From NCBI RefSeq assembly GCF_000092845.1, contig NC_014150.1, positions 1,240,001 to 1,304,000 on the forward strand: a DNA stretch of 64,000 nucleotides, written 5' to 3'. This document shows positions 19,045 to 28,039 of the stretch, one piece after another (position 1 is the first letter of the stretch; each line of letters starts with the position of its first letter). The position numbers and the translations under genes were made by a program. Below the pieces are notes generated by a model, which did no database searches, was not told the DNA's origin, and was given only the letters and a program-made list of their open reading frames with translations. The DNA is from Brachyspira murdochii DSM 12563. Lineage in GTDB: Bacteria; Spirochaetota; Brachyspiria; Brachyspirales; Brachyspiraceae.

Positions 19045-20049
19045 ATGATAAAAATTATTTTTACTTTAGTAGTAATACTATCATTAAATGCTATTATATA
19101 CTCTCAAGAAAGCAATACTTTAGAAAATAAAATGAATAATTATACACAAAAAGTAAAAATGAAGTGGGAGTTTAATCCATTAAAAAACTATGAAACAGAC
19201 CGCTATTTTTCAGGCTGGCTGGATCCTGATGCTTACAGCAGCAGATTTTGGCTTGGAGATATATTTAATATAGAGCAAATGTATAATAATAATAATTTTA
19301 ATTTTGATAAGATGGATTTTTATTATCAGCCTACACTTGCAACTGAACTTACACCAATAGCATTTAAATATAATGAAGTACATAGATTTAAAATAGGTGT
19401 AGGATATTTAACTCATTTCTTTTTATCAAAATACAAGAAAGGCTATGATCAATATTACGGACAAAGCCTTATGTACGGCACTTATATGCAGGTAGAAGTT
19501 TTTTTTGATTATATATTTAATAATACTTTTAAATTAAGATTTAGTCCGTTAAGACATATATGTGCTCATATAAGCGGGGATATACTTGGAGATGAAAAAT
19601 TATACAATAGAGAAAAAGAGGATTTTAAAGATTCAGGATTTGAACAAATGCATATATCAGCATACTATAAATACGGCTGGTTTACATTTTACGGAGGCAT
19701 GAATTTTGCTATAACAGGCTTTGATAAATCAAACATTGTAAACTTATTCACTACATTTGCAGGAACTGATTTTAGAGTACCTATATGGGGAGAAATAAGT
19801 TTTATAACAGGTATTTATTTTGGAGTAAACTATGATTTAATAAATAATATTTCAAGATATGCAAATGGAGAAAGATACCATATAAATAAACGTTATACAG
19901 AATGGATACCTGAAATAAGCGTAGGAATAGGATTTGAAATTTACAGAATTATCATAGGGCTAAAATATAATTATGCCCGTTCAAAACAGCTATACTCGTA
20001 CAAAACCATGGAAAATAAAATAGGACTCGATATAAGCATTTATTTGTAA
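19045..20049 (+). CDS. Secreted protein, candidate outer-membrane beta-barrel
   Basis: A 334-residue protein with a cleavable signal peptide (MIKIIFTLVVILSLNAIIYSQ). The mature part is rich in Tyr, Phe and Trp, with alternating hydrophobic strands (HRFKIGVGYLTHFFLS, FTFYGGMNFAITGF, EISVGIGFEIYRIIIGLKYNY) that suggest an outer-membrane beta-barrel. It ends LDISIYL; a terminal aromatic such as Phe is more usual for Bam substrates. I recognise no named family. It begins a run of four exported proteins upstream of ftsH. Confidence 0.72.
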   Translation: MIKIIFTLVVILSLNAIIYSQESNTLENKMNNYTQKVKMKWEFNPLKNYETDRYFSGWLDPDAYSSRFWLGDIFNIEQMYNNNNFNFDKMDFYYQPTLATELTPIAFKYNEVHRFKIGVGYLTHFFLSKYKKGYDQYYGQSLMYGTYMQVEVFFDYIFNNTFKLRFSPLRHICAHISGDILGDEKLYNREKEDFKDSGFEQMHISAYYKYGWFTFYGGMNFAITGFDKSNIVNLFTTFAGTDFRVPIWGEISFITGIYFGVNYDLINNISRYANGERYHINKRYTEWIPEISVGIGFEIYRIIIGLKYNYARSKQLYSYKTMENKIGLDISIYL

Positions 20050-20078
20050 AAATTATAAAAACAGTATAAAATAAAATT

Positions 20079-20672
20079 ATGAAACATATATTAATATTAT
20101 TTTTTATGATATCATCATATTCATCACTGCATGCTTATGAACTAAGGCTTCATTTTTCCAGAGGATATATTTATAATGATATGCTTTATGCTGATGTAGA
20201 TACTGGGTTTAATAATGAAGTTTACAGAAATATAAAAAGATATATAGATAATGGTATTATAGTATTTATTAATTTTAGAATAGATTTGGTTAATAAAAAC
20301 TGGTTTATTGACAGTAATGTAAGAGAAATATATTTATACAGAAAAATATATTATGACTTTTTTACAAGAGAGTATGTTGTATTAAATTCTGAAACTATGC
20401 GTGAAATAAGAAATACTAATCTTCAAGTTTTAATGAAAAATGTTTATTCAATTAACAGAATAGAAGTAATTAATATAAATAAATTAAATCAAAAAAATAA
20501 TTTTTTCTTTAAAACAAGATTGTCGATTCAGTTTCAAAATGCCTATCCGTATTTATCTGTATTTTTTAATATTATAACACCAATACAGTATAGAATAAAA
20601 TGGCTGAAATCTAAAGAATTTAATATAAAAGAATTATATTATAACAATATGCAGGCTATTATTTATAATTAA
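20079..20672 (+). CDS. DUF4390-type exported protein
   Basis: A 197-residue protein with a signal peptide (MKHILILFFMISSYSSLHAY). The pattern of the mature part, YADVDTGFNNEVYRNIKRYI then GIIVFINFRIDLVNKNWF and EIYLYRKIYYDFFTREYVV, matches my memory of DUF4390, a periplasmic family of unknown role in spirochaetes and proteobacteria. It follows the candidate beta-barrel gene by 29 bp and precedes two NlpC/P60 genes. Family call is moderate; function unknown. Confidence 0.7.
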   Translation: MKHILILFFMISSYSSLHAYELRLHFSRGYIYNDMLYADVDTGFNNEVYRNIKRYIDNGIIVFINFRIDLVNKNWFIDSNVREIYLYRKIYYDFFTREYVVLNSETMREIRNTNLQVLMKNVYSINRIEVININKLNQKNNFFFKTRLSIQFQNAYPYLSVFFNIITPIQYRIKWLKSKEFNIKELYYNNMQAIIYN

Positions 20673-20721
20673 AAATCCGATTTATAATAGAAAATTAATT
20701 TTTTATATTAGGAGTATTAAA

Positions 20722-21321
20722 ATGCGTTTTTATGCTGGCGTTTTTATAGCTCTCTTTTCATTTTTTACACAATTATTATTTTCTCAAAATAATGAAAGAG
20801 ACGAAATAGTAAAATGGGCTAATTATTATATGAATAAACATTATAAATATAATCAAAGCGATACTATTACTAATCCTTTTACAAAAGAAAAGAAAAAAGT
20901 TAATTTTGACTGTTCCGGATTTGTAGGAGCAGTTTACTTTACAGCTATTGAAAAACCAAGTATAAAATTAAGCGGCTCTACTGCAAATATATTTTATCTC
21001 TTATCAAAAGAAAATAAAACTTATAAAAATACTCTTCCAAATATAGGAGATATAATATTTTTTGACGGCACTACATCAACAGATAAAAAACTTACTCATT
21101 CTGGTATAGTAATAAATGTTGATGAAGATGAAACAATTACTTATGTACATTCAAGTACAAGCAAAGGTCCTATTTTAGGATATATGAATTTAAAATATCC
21201 GGATTTGGCAAGAAAGGACGGAAAAGTAATTAATAGCTATCTTAGAGGAGGCAAAGCACCTTATTCTTTAGCCTCTTATTGTTTTAATAGTTACGGCACT
21301 ATTTTTGAAAAGCCGAATTAA
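20722..21321 (+). CDS. Secreted NlpC/P60-type cell-wall hydrolase, paralogue 1
   Basis: A 199-residue exported protein with signal peptide (MRFYAGVFIALFSFFTQLLFS) and an NlpC/P60-like papain-fold domain. The catalytic Cys is in NFDCSGFVGAVYF, preceded by the usual N-terminal helix IVKWANYYMNKHYKYN. The His is in LTHSGIVINV and a third polar position is in TYVHSSTSKG. Such enzymes cut stem peptides of peptidoglycan. AGGAG lies 7 bases before the ATG. It is about 60% identical by eye to the next gene and lacks its N-terminal insert. Confidence 0.87.
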   Translation: MRFYAGVFIALFSFFTQLLFSQNNERDEIVKWANYYMNKHYKYNQSDTITNPFTKEKKKVNFDCSGFVGAVYFTAIEKPSIKLSGSTANIFYLLSKENKTYKNTLPNIGDIIFFDGTTSTDKKLTHSGIVINVDEDETITYVHSSTSKGPILGYMNLKYPDLARKDGKVINSYLRGGKAPYSLASYCFNSYGTIFEKPN

Positions 21322-21417
21322 AATTTAATAATAAATGATAAAATAAGAATATTGTAAACTGTATTGACTTTTTGCTGATATCTTATAAAATAATTTTCTA
21401 TTATAAGAGTGTGTTTT

Positions 21418-22107
21418 ATGCGTTTTTATATTGCTATATTAATATTATTTATAACGTTATTATCTTCTGTATCATTCGCTCAAACTTACGGCTATGATAA
21501 AGAATATCAAAAGCAGCTTAAAGAAAGCGGTGTAGAGATAACAGATAAACAAAAGGAACAAGTTAGGGAAGATATAAAAAAATGGGCTAACTTTTACCTA
21601 AATAAACATTATGAATACAATGAAAAAGCTCTGCTCACTCACCCAAATTCAAAAGAGAAAAAAACTTTCAATTTTGATTGTTCAGGTTATGTAGCGGCAG
21701 TTTATTGGACTTCAAATATAGCAGTATTTGAAAAGCAGGCTATTTTGGATTCTGGAGGCGTAAAAACTATATATGCCACTTTGTCAAAATACAAAAAAAT
21801 ATACAGCGGAGTGCTGCCTAATGTAGGCGATATAATAATGTTTGACAGAACTACATCAGATACAAAAAAACTCACACATGCAGGTATAGTAATAGATATA
21901 GATGAAGATGATACTGTAACTTATATTCATGCCTCAACAAGCAAAGGTCTTGTTTTAGGTTATATGAACTTAAAATATCCAGACCTTGCTAGAAAAGACG
22001 GCAAAATAATAAACAGTTATCTTAAAAGAGGCGGAGGAGTTGATGCTTTAGCTTCTCACTGTTTTAATAGTTATGGTACTATATTGGACATACCAAAAAA
22101 TAATTAG
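21418..22107 (+). CDS. Secreted NlpC/P60-type cell-wall hydrolase, paralogue 2
   Basis: A 229-residue paralogue of the preceding gene. The signal peptide is MRFYIAILILFITLLSSVSFA, then an extra stretch (GYDKEYQKQLKESGVEITDK) that paralogue 1 lacks. The catalytic Cys is in NFDCSGYVAAVYW, the His in LTHAGIVIDI and the third position in YIHAST. The ATG at 21418 gives the same MRFY start as paralogue 1; an in-frame GTG three codons earlier is unlikely. The end (LKYPDLARKDGK then INSYL) is nearly the same in both, which marks a tandem duplication with divergence. Confidence 0.87.
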   Translation: MRFYIAILILFITLLSSVSFAQTYGYDKEYQKQLKESGVEITDKQKEQVREDIKKWANFYLNKHYEYNEKALLTHPNSKEKKTFNFDCSGYVAAVYWTSNIAVFEKQAILDSGGVKTIYATLSKYKKIYSGVLPNVGDIIMFDRTTSDTKKLTHAGIVIDIDEDDTVTYIHASTSKGLVLGYMNLKYPDLARKDGKIINSYLKRGGGVDALASHCFNSYGTILDIPKNN

Positions 22108-22171
22108 TAAATATTGTTAATTTATTTATAAAACTTTTATAAATAAATACAAAAGATAAATTGGAGAATAC

Positions 22172-24277
22172 ATGAACAATAACAGTAAAAAGAACAAAAA
22201 CAATAGAAGACAATCTATACCGCAGTCTGGCGGAGGCGGAAATCAAATAATCATTATACTGCTTCTTACTATGGTAGTAGTAATGGCTATAATGTATTTC
22301 CAAAAATCACCTCAGGTAAAAGCTGAGGAATGGGATTATTCTACTGTAGTACAAAAAGTTAAAGAAGGGGTTGTTAAAGAGGTAACTATAGTAGATCAAA
22401 ACATAAGAAATGGAAAGGCTATTGAAACTGTTAATGGTAAAATAACAGAGATAAACTTCTACTCATATATACCTTTTACAGCAAGCGGTTTTGTTAATCT
22501 GCTCATAGAAAATAATGTAAAAGTAAGAGGTGAAGCTGAAAAACCAAGTTATCTAAGTCTTATACTTGTAAACTTGCTTCCAATACTATTAATAGGATTT
22601 TTACTTTGGTTTTTTATGTTCAGGCAGGTTCAGGGTTCTAATAACAGAGCTATGAGCTTTGGTAAAAGCAGAGCAAGACTTCTTACTAAAGAAGATGTAA
22701 AAGTAACTTTCAAAGATGTAGAAGGCTGTAAAGAGGCTAAAGAGGAATTACAGGAAGTCGTACAGTTTTTAAAAGATGCAAGCAAGTTTACAAAACTAGG
22801 TGCTAAAATACCTAAAGGCGTACTTTTAGTAGGTCCTCCGGGTACTGGTAAAACTTTACTTGCTAAGGCTGTTGCAGGCGAGGCTAATGTTCCTTTCTTT
22901 AGTATGTCTGGTTCTGAGTTTGTTGAGATGTTTGTAGGCGTTGGAGCTTCAAGGGTAAGAGACTTATTTGAACAGGGAAAAAGATCTGCTCCTTGTATCA
23001 TATTTATAGACGAGCTTGATGCTGTAGGAAGAACTAGAGGTGCAGGATATGGCGGCGGTCATGACGAAAGAGAGCAGACATTAAACCAAATGCTTGTTGA
23101 AATGGACGGTTTCAATACTGATACTAGAATCATAATATTTGCTGCTACTAACAGACCTGATGTACTTGACCCTGCTTTGCTTCGTCCGGGAAGATTTGAC
23201 AGACAAGTTGTTGTTGATTTGCCGGACGTTAAAGGAAGAGAAGGAATATTTAAAGTGCATGTTTCAAAAATACAGCATGATCCTTCTATAGACTTGTATC
23301 ATTTAGCTAGAGCTACTCCGGGTTTTTCTGGGGCTGATATTGCTAATATGGTTAATGAAGCTGCTTTAATTGCTGCTAGAAATGATAAACCAAGAGTGGA
23401 GCTTTCTGATTTTGAAGAGGCTAGAGATAAAGTTATGATGGGTCCTGAAAGAAGAAGTATTTTGATAAGCGAGAAAGAAAAATTAAATACAGCCTATCAT
23501 GAAGCAGGACACACTTTAATGGCAGTTCTTCTTCAAAACACAGACGCTTTACATAAAGTTACTATAGTTCCTAGAGGAAGAAGCTTAGGTGCTACTTGGA
23601 CTTTGCCTCCAGATGGAAGATATACGCTTCAGAGAAAAAAAGCTATTGATGAAATGTCTTTGCTTCTTGGAGGACGTGTTGCCGAAGAGTTCAAATTTGG
23701 AGAAGATTCTGTTACTACTGGTGCTTCTAATGATATAGAAAGAGTTACTGAGCTTGCTAGAAGAATGGTATGCGAATGGGGTATGAGCAGACTTGGACCT
23801 ATATCGTTCGGACAAAAAGAACAGCCTATATTTTTAGGTAAAGAAATAGCAAGACATAAAGACTACAGCGAAGAGACTGCTCAGAAAATAGATGAAGAAG
23901 TTCATAAGTTTGTAATGAAAGCATACGAAAGAACTAAAAAATTAATAGCTGAAAATGCTGATAAGTTTGAGGCTTTATCAAGAGAATTATTTGAAAAAGA
24001 ATCTCTCGATATAGAAGATATAGAGAGAATATGCGAAGTAAAATTGGATAAAGTTAAAGACAAATTAGTTTATGCCGGTAAAGATCCTAAAAGGGGAACT
24101 GATGAGCTTGAAGATCCTTCTGCTTATCAGGAGGGAGAAGTAAAAAGCGTTAAAGAAGAAGTATTTAATTCGCCTCTTAAAGTGAAAGAAGAAAACAAAG
24201 AAGAAGTAAAATCAATAAAAAAATCTAGTGTAAAAAAAGTAACTTCTTCTAAAAAGAAAAAAACAACTGAAGAATAA
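22172..24277 (+). CDS. ftsH: ATP-dependent membrane zinc protease FtsH
   Basis: A 701-residue membrane protease that degrades damaged or short-lived membrane and cytosolic proteins as a hexamer. Transmembrane helices at about 25-43 and 128-150 flank a small periplasmic domain. The AAA+ domain has Walker A GPPGTGKT (221-228), Walker B IIFIDE (276-281) and the second region of homology [17 protein letters not shown]. The zinc site is HEAGH (443-447). A Lys/Glu-rich tail of about 50 residues follows the protease domain, longer than in many homologues. Start ATG follows TTGGAGA; a strong terminator follows. Confidence 0.98.
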   Translation: MNNNSKKNKNNRRQSIPQSGGGGNQIIIILLLTMVVVMAIMYFQKSPQVKAEEWDYSTVVQKVKEGVVKEVTIVDQNIRNGKAIETVNGKITEINFYSYIPFTASGFVNLLIENNVKVRGEAEKPSYLSLILVNLLPILLIGFLLWFFMFRQVQGSNNRAMSFGKSRARLLTKEDVKVTFKDVEGCKEAKEELQEVVQFLKDASKFTKLGAKIPKGVLLVGPPGTGKTLLAKAVAGEANVPFFSMSGSEFVEMFVGVGASRVRDLFEQGKRSAPCIIFIDELDAVGRTRGAGYGGGHDEREQTLNQMLVEMDGFNTDTRIIIFAATNRPDVLDPALLRPGRFDRQVVVDLPDVKGREGIFKVHVSKIQHDPSIDLYHLARATPGFSGADIANMVNEAALIAARNDKPRVELSDFEEARDKVMMGPERRSILISEKEKLNTAYHEAGHTLMAVLLQNTDALHKVTIVPRGRSLGATWTLPPDGRYTLQRKKAIDEMSLLLGGRVAEEFKFGEDSVTTGASNDIERVTELARRMVCEWGMSRLGPISFGQKEQPIFLGKEIARHKDYSEETAQKIDEEVHKFVMKAYERTKKLIAENADKFEALSRELFEKESLDIEDIERICEVKLDKVKDKLVYAGKDPKRGTDELEDPSAYQEGEVKSVKEEVFNSPLKVKEENKEEVKSIKKSSVKKVTSSKKKKTTEE

Positions 24278-24296
24278 AAACAAATATTTCTAAATA

Positions 24297-24336
24297 TAAA
24301 AGCCATAGTATAAAAACTACTATGGCTTTTTTAATT
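24297..24336 (+). terminator. Terminator of ftsH
   Basis: AAAAGCCATAGTA and TACTATGGCTTTTTT form a 13-bp perfect stem ending in a T-run. Confidence 0.95.
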
Positions 24337-24398
24337 GCTTAAAAACTATTAAAGACTACAGAATAAAAGAATTTAATTTTTTTATTAATCTATTCTAC

Positions 24399-24417
24399 CC
24401 GCCCGCCCACCCCCAAA
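24399..24417. repeat. Fragment with CCCGCCC/CCCACCC arms
   Basis: ACCCGCCCGCCCACCCCC contains two of the arm words of the structured element described at 3490 and 41889, back to back and without partners. It is probably a remnant of that element or independent simple sequence. Confidence 0.4.
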
Positions 24418-24444
24418 TCTATTCTTTTAATAAACAAAATTAAA

Positions 24445-24483
24445 AAACTAGAAGTACCAATTTAATAAGCACTTCTAGTTTAC
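24445..24483 (-). terminator. Terminator of the P1-family peptidase gene
   Basis: On the minus strand AAACTAGAAGT and ACTTCTAGTTTTTT form an 11-bp stem ending in T6, 35 bases past the stop codon. Confidence 0.88.
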
Positions 24484-24517
24484 TTTTACAAAAACAATAT
24501 TCTAATTTCAATAAGAA

Positions 24518-25504
24518 TTAATTTTTTATTATATCATTATAAGATTTAAAGCCATAAGAAGCCTCAGCATTCTTTACAGCATTGTTAATAGCCCTTCCCA
24601 TAACTATTGCAGCAAGAGTTCCAACAGAATCCAAACTAGCATTAATATCTCCTACACTCATAGCATAAATACTGTCGCCGTCTACTGTAGTATGCACTGG
24701 TTTTATAGCCCTAGCAAAGCCATTATGTGCCATAGAAGCTATTTTTCCCATTTGGGACTTTGTAAACTTGGCATTGGTAATTACAGCTCCTATTGTAGTA
24801 TTTGTAACTATATTGTTATTAGAAGTAAAAGATAAATTATTATTCTGCGTTATTTTTATAAGCTCCTTTTCAGAACTTCTAAACCCGTCTTTATTTTCAT
24901 TGAGAAGACCTGCAATCATTTTTCCATTATCATAATCATAAATATCTCCGAAGGCATTAACAGATACTATAGCCCCCACCTTAACATCATCAACTTGAAC
25001 GGCATAAAAACCAAGTCCAGACTTCATAGCATAATCAGCACCTAGTATTTTTCCAACACTGGCACCTGTACCAGCCCCGTAATTACCCATTTTAGGATTA
25101 TTTTTTTCAGAATCAATACAAGCCTCATAAGCCATATTTATATCAGGACGCACTTTATAATCCCCAACACGCAAATCAAATATACAAGACTGGCAAACTA
25201 AAGGAACCTTTGTAACCCCAACATCAAAACCAATATTTCTCTCTTCTAAATATTTCATAACGCCTCCGGAAGCATCAAGACCGAAAGCACTTCCTCCGCT
25301 TAAAAGTACAGCATGTATAACTTCCGCAGAAGCAAATGGTTTTGTTAATTCGCTTTCTCTGGAAGCAGGTCCTCCGCCTCTAACATCTAGTCCAGTAACA
25401 GCACCTTTCTCGCATATTATAACTGTACATCCTGTTGCTGCTTCTTTATTTTGAGCATTGCCTATTTTGATATTTTCTATATCTGTTATTTTTATCTCTT
25501 TCAT
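24518..25504 (-). CDS. P1 family (DmpA-type, S58) aminopeptidase
   Basis: A 328-residue member of the self-cleaving P1/S58 family (DmpA, BapA), Ntn-like hydrolases that remove N-terminal residues or hydrolyse beta-peptides. Typical stretches are GLDVRGGGPASRESELTKP, HAVLLSGGSAFGLDASGGVM, GNYGAGTGASVGKI and, at the autocleavage site, TNTTIGAVITNA, in which the Thr after NT is the expected new N-terminus. There is no signal peptide. The start ATG follows AGGAC by 7 bases. It is divergent from the symporter unit and has its own terminator. Physiological substrate unknown. Confidence 0.92.
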   Translation of the reverse strand: MKEIKITDIENIKIGNAQNKEAATGCTVIICEKGAVTGLDVRGGGPASRESELTKPFASAEVIHAVLLSGGSAFGLDASGGVMKYLEERNIGFDVGVTKVPLVCQSCIFDLRVGDYKVRPDINMAYEACIDSEKNNPKMGNYGAGTGASVGKILGADYAMKSGLGFYAVQVDDVKVGAIVSVNAFGDIYDYDNGKMIAGLLNENKDGFRSSEKELIKITQNNNLSFTSNNNIVTNTTIGAVITNAKFTKSQMGKIASMAHNGFARAIKPVHTTVDGDSIYAMSVGDINASLDSVGTLAAIVMGRAINNAVKNAEASYGFKSYNDIIKN

Positions 25505-25590
25505 AAAATATGTCCTAATTTTATTTAATTGTTTTTATAATATATGGCGATATTATATACTAAATTGATATAATTGCATAATTTTTTTAG

Positions 25591-25618
25591 TTGACAAAAA
25601 AATTAAAAGTTGTATACT
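25591..25618 (+). promoter_or_regulatory. Promoter of the small accessory/symporter unit
   Basis: TTGACA (25591-25596), 16-bp spacer and TATACT (25613-25618). Transcription would start near 25625, leaving a leader of about 300 nt before the first recognised gene. Confidence 0.65.
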
Positions 25619-25691
25619 TACGCTAAGTAGAAATATTATTGGGCATTTTTATAACTTTATTATATATGCATCAATTTTGGAGTATTTAATA

Positions 25692-25769
25692 ATGAAATAT
25701 CTAAACATTAAAAAATATTCTTCTTCTATCAATGAAGTATCATACCACACATTAGCTCTATTAAGGTGA
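25692..25769 (+). CDS. Possible 25-residue leader peptide
   Basis: An ATG follows TTTTGGAG by 9 bases and encodes MKYLNIKKYSSSINEVSYHT then LALLR. The stop codon lies inside a CTCTAT/ATAGAG hairpin (25756-25774), and AGGT (25764-25767) can instead pair with ACCT (25776-25779). The position between a good promoter and the transporter genes is what an attenuating leader would look like. There is no strong T-run after the hairpin. Translation is unproven. Confidence 0.35.
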   Translation: MKYLNIKKYSSSINEVSYHTLALLR

Positions 25770-25924
25770 TAGAGTACCTCTTTATTTTATCAAATAAAAA
25801 TTAATTATTTTTTCTTTCTTAATAACATAAAAAATAATTGATAATATTCATAAAACTTAAAATAAACAAAACATATTAATAGATTATTACTTTAAGTATT
25901 AATTTATCATTAAAGGAGTACATT

Positions 25925-26035
25925 ATGACTGGTTCATGGCTTATGGATTATTTTATTTACGGCTGTATAATACTTATGATAGTGCCTATTGCCGCATGCA
26001 TCTTAAGAGCTTTAAAAAATAGTAAAAAAAATTAA
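25925..26035 (+). CDS. Symporter small accessory protein
   Basis: A 36-residue, single-span membrane peptide: MTGSWLMDYFIYGCIILMIV then PIAACILRALKNSKKN. AAAGGAG lies 7 bases before the ATG. It ends 27 bp before the sodium:solute symporter gene. Small one-helix proteins directly upstream of SSS-family symporters are known as symporter small accessory proteins and are thought to assist the large subunit. The assignment rests on size, topology and position rather than strong sequence similarity. Confidence 0.72.
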   Translation: MTGSWLMDYFIYGCIILMIVPIAACILRALKNSKKN

Positions 26036-26062
26036 AAGATAGTTATTTAGGAGATAATAAAA

Positions 26063-27568
26063 ATGATTACAAATTGGATTATATTGATAATTTCTTCTAT
26101 TGCCCTCATAGCAATAGGTTACTGGTCGCAGTTAAAAATTAAAGAAGGAGCTTCAGAGGGATTTTTATTAGGAGCTAAATCAATAGGTGCTTTTGTTGGG
26201 GCAGGCACTTTGATGGCTACAGGCTACAGCGGCTGGGGATTTATAGGCTCTCCGGGTACAACTTATGCATACGGAGCTATAGAAATATTTGCTAATTTCT
26301 TCTTTGCCCCTGCTATTACTTTCGGAACTTTATTTTTTGCAGGATTTATGAGAAACAGAGCCGAAGAAAGCGGCGGTTTTACTGTGCCAGAATATATTGC
26401 TAAAACTCATCATGGCAGCGATAAACAAAAAAGAATAGTTCATGGTTTCGGAGGAATTGCTACTTTTGTATTTTTATCTGTTTATATAATAGGTCAAATA
26501 AGAGCTATAGGTTTGGTTGGATCTCAATGGCTTGGAATATCTGAACATACTGCTTCAATTATATTAATGATTGTAATAATTATATTTACTGTTCAAGGCG
26601 GGCTTTTAGCTGTTGCTATAACTGATACTATAATGTGTATAGGAATGTTAATTGCTTCTGTAATAGTTTATTTAACTATTGTAAAAGATATACCTATGCT
26701 TGAGCTTATTCAAAAAGTAGGAGAAATAAAACCAGAGTTTATTAATCCGGAAACTTCTGTTCCCTACGGAAATGCTAAATACAGTGTATTTTTAGTTTTT
26801 ATATATGCATTTTTATTTACTACAACCCTACCCTATATGTCTGTAAGATTTTTATCATTTAAGAAAAATGTTAATATACCTTTAATGTCTTTATATATGG
26901 CACCTATGGGTATAATATTAAGTTTAGTACCTATAGCAGGACTTTATATGTTTTATAAAAATCCTAATCTACAAAACCCAGACAGTGCTATGCCAGTATT
27001 TTTAACAACATATCTTCACCCTGCAATAGGAGGAATGATAATACTATTTATATTATTTGCCATGCTTTCAACTATAAGTTCTGTTTTGCAGGCTTTAGCC
27101 TCTTCGCTTTCGCATGACTTGGTAGTATCTATTACAAATAAGCCAGAAAAAAGCAGTCCTATGACTAACAGACTTGGTGTAATATTTACTGGTATATGGG
27201 GACTTATACTTACATATCTTGCCCCTCAGGGAATGCTTAATAAAATAGCGTATATAGGAACAGGAGGACTTATAGCCATGTTTGTAGGTCCTATAATGAT
27301 GAGAACTATTGTAAAAGCTAATATTACATCTGCCCTTTTATCTATGATTATAGGTTTGATAACAAGCACTATATTTATATTAAAACTTAATATAGGCTGG
27401 GTAGAAGCTCCTATATTTGCAGGGCTTATAGGTTCTGGGGTTTATGTAGTATATGGTTTTATAGCTAATGGTATGAAAAGAGTACCTGAAGAAGAAAAAA
27501 TAAAAGATAGTAAAAATAACATTCAAAATAATAATAAAAAAATAAAAGAAGCTGAAGATACTATATAA
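26063..27568 (+). CDS. Sodium:solute symporter family protein
   Basis: A 501-residue SSS-family carrier with about 13 membrane helices and a Lys/Asn-rich cytoplasmic tail. Family stretches include SEGFLLGAKSIGAFVGAGTL, ATGYSGWGFIGSPGTTYAYG, GGLLAVAITDTIMCIGML and AMLSTISSVLQALASSLSHD. It expects Na+-coupled uptake of a small organic molecule; the substrate is not readable. GGAGA precedes the ATG. Together with the 36-residue accessory peptide it forms a two-gene unit, with a terminator at about 27593. It is clearly distinct from the SSS protein at 400. Confidence 0.92.
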   Translation: MITNWIILIISSIALIAIGYWSQLKIKEGASEGFLLGAKSIGAFVGAGTLMATGYSGWGFIGSPGTTYAYGAIEIFANFFFAPAITFGTLFFAGFMRNRAEESGGFTVPEYIAKTHHGSDKQKRIVHGFGGIATFVFLSVYIIGQIRAIGLVGSQWLGISEHTASIILMIVIIIFTVQGGLLAVAITDTIMCIGMLIASVIVYLTIVKDIPMLELIQKVGEIKPEFINPETSVPYGNAKYSVFLVFIYAFLFTTTLPYMSVRFLSFKKNVNIPLMSLYMAPMGIILSLVPIAGLYMFYKNPNLQNPDSAMPVFLTTYLHPAIGGMIILFILFAMLSTISSVLQALASSLSHDLVVSITNKPEKSSPMTNRLGVIFTGIWGLILTYLAPQGMLNKIAYIGTGGLIAMFVGPIMMRTIVKANITSALLSMIIGLITSTIFILKLNIGWVEAPIFAGLIGSGVYVVYGFIANGMKRVPEEEKIKDSKNNIQNNNKKIKEAEDTI

Positions 27569-27591
27569 AAAACATATTTACGATATATAAA

Positions 27592-27638
27592 AAATTAAGC
27601 AGATGTAAGTTTAATGCCTACTTCTGCTTAATTTTATT
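27592..27638 (+). terminator. Terminator of the symporter unit
   Basis: ATTAAGCAGA and TCTGCTTAAT form the base of a hairpin, with GTAAG/CTAC pairing above it, followed by TTTTATTTT. Confidence 0.85.
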
Positions 27639-27783
27639 TTATAAATGTATTATCAATTTTTTGTCTATACTTATTCAAAGTTTTTATCTTTCGTATATGC
27701 TTCTCGAAAGTGAAAGTGTAAAAATAACGCTAAATAGCACCAATTAAATAAATTATTAAATTTTGTCTTATATATATCCTTTG

Positions 27784-27914
27784 GCAGCGAAAGACTGCAT
27801 ATTTATATACTAAAATAATAGTTTGTACAACATGTAAAACATCATATTTATAATTTTAAACATTAAATAATTTTATATTTAATGTTGTCAAGTAGTTTTG
27901 AAACAAGTCTAATA
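27784..27914 (+). repeat. Dispersed repeat R2, copy 1
   Basis: The segment starts GCAGCGAAAGACTGCAT and ends GTCAAGTAGTTTTG then AAACAAGTCT. It matches copy 2 at 51216-51348 over its whole length with few differences by eye, including the shared centre ATTAAATAATTTTATATTTA. It fills most of the 470-bp gap before the YifB gene; bases 27639-27783 hold nothing else that I can name. Confidence 0.75.
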
Positions 27915-28039
27915 AATAAAAAAATCTTAATTTTTAATTATTTATTATAATTTTCTGTAAATTCTAGGCTTAAAATGATAAAAAAATTTGTTTAACTATA
28001 AGCATATAAATAATAATTAATAAATAACGGAGTTTTTAC

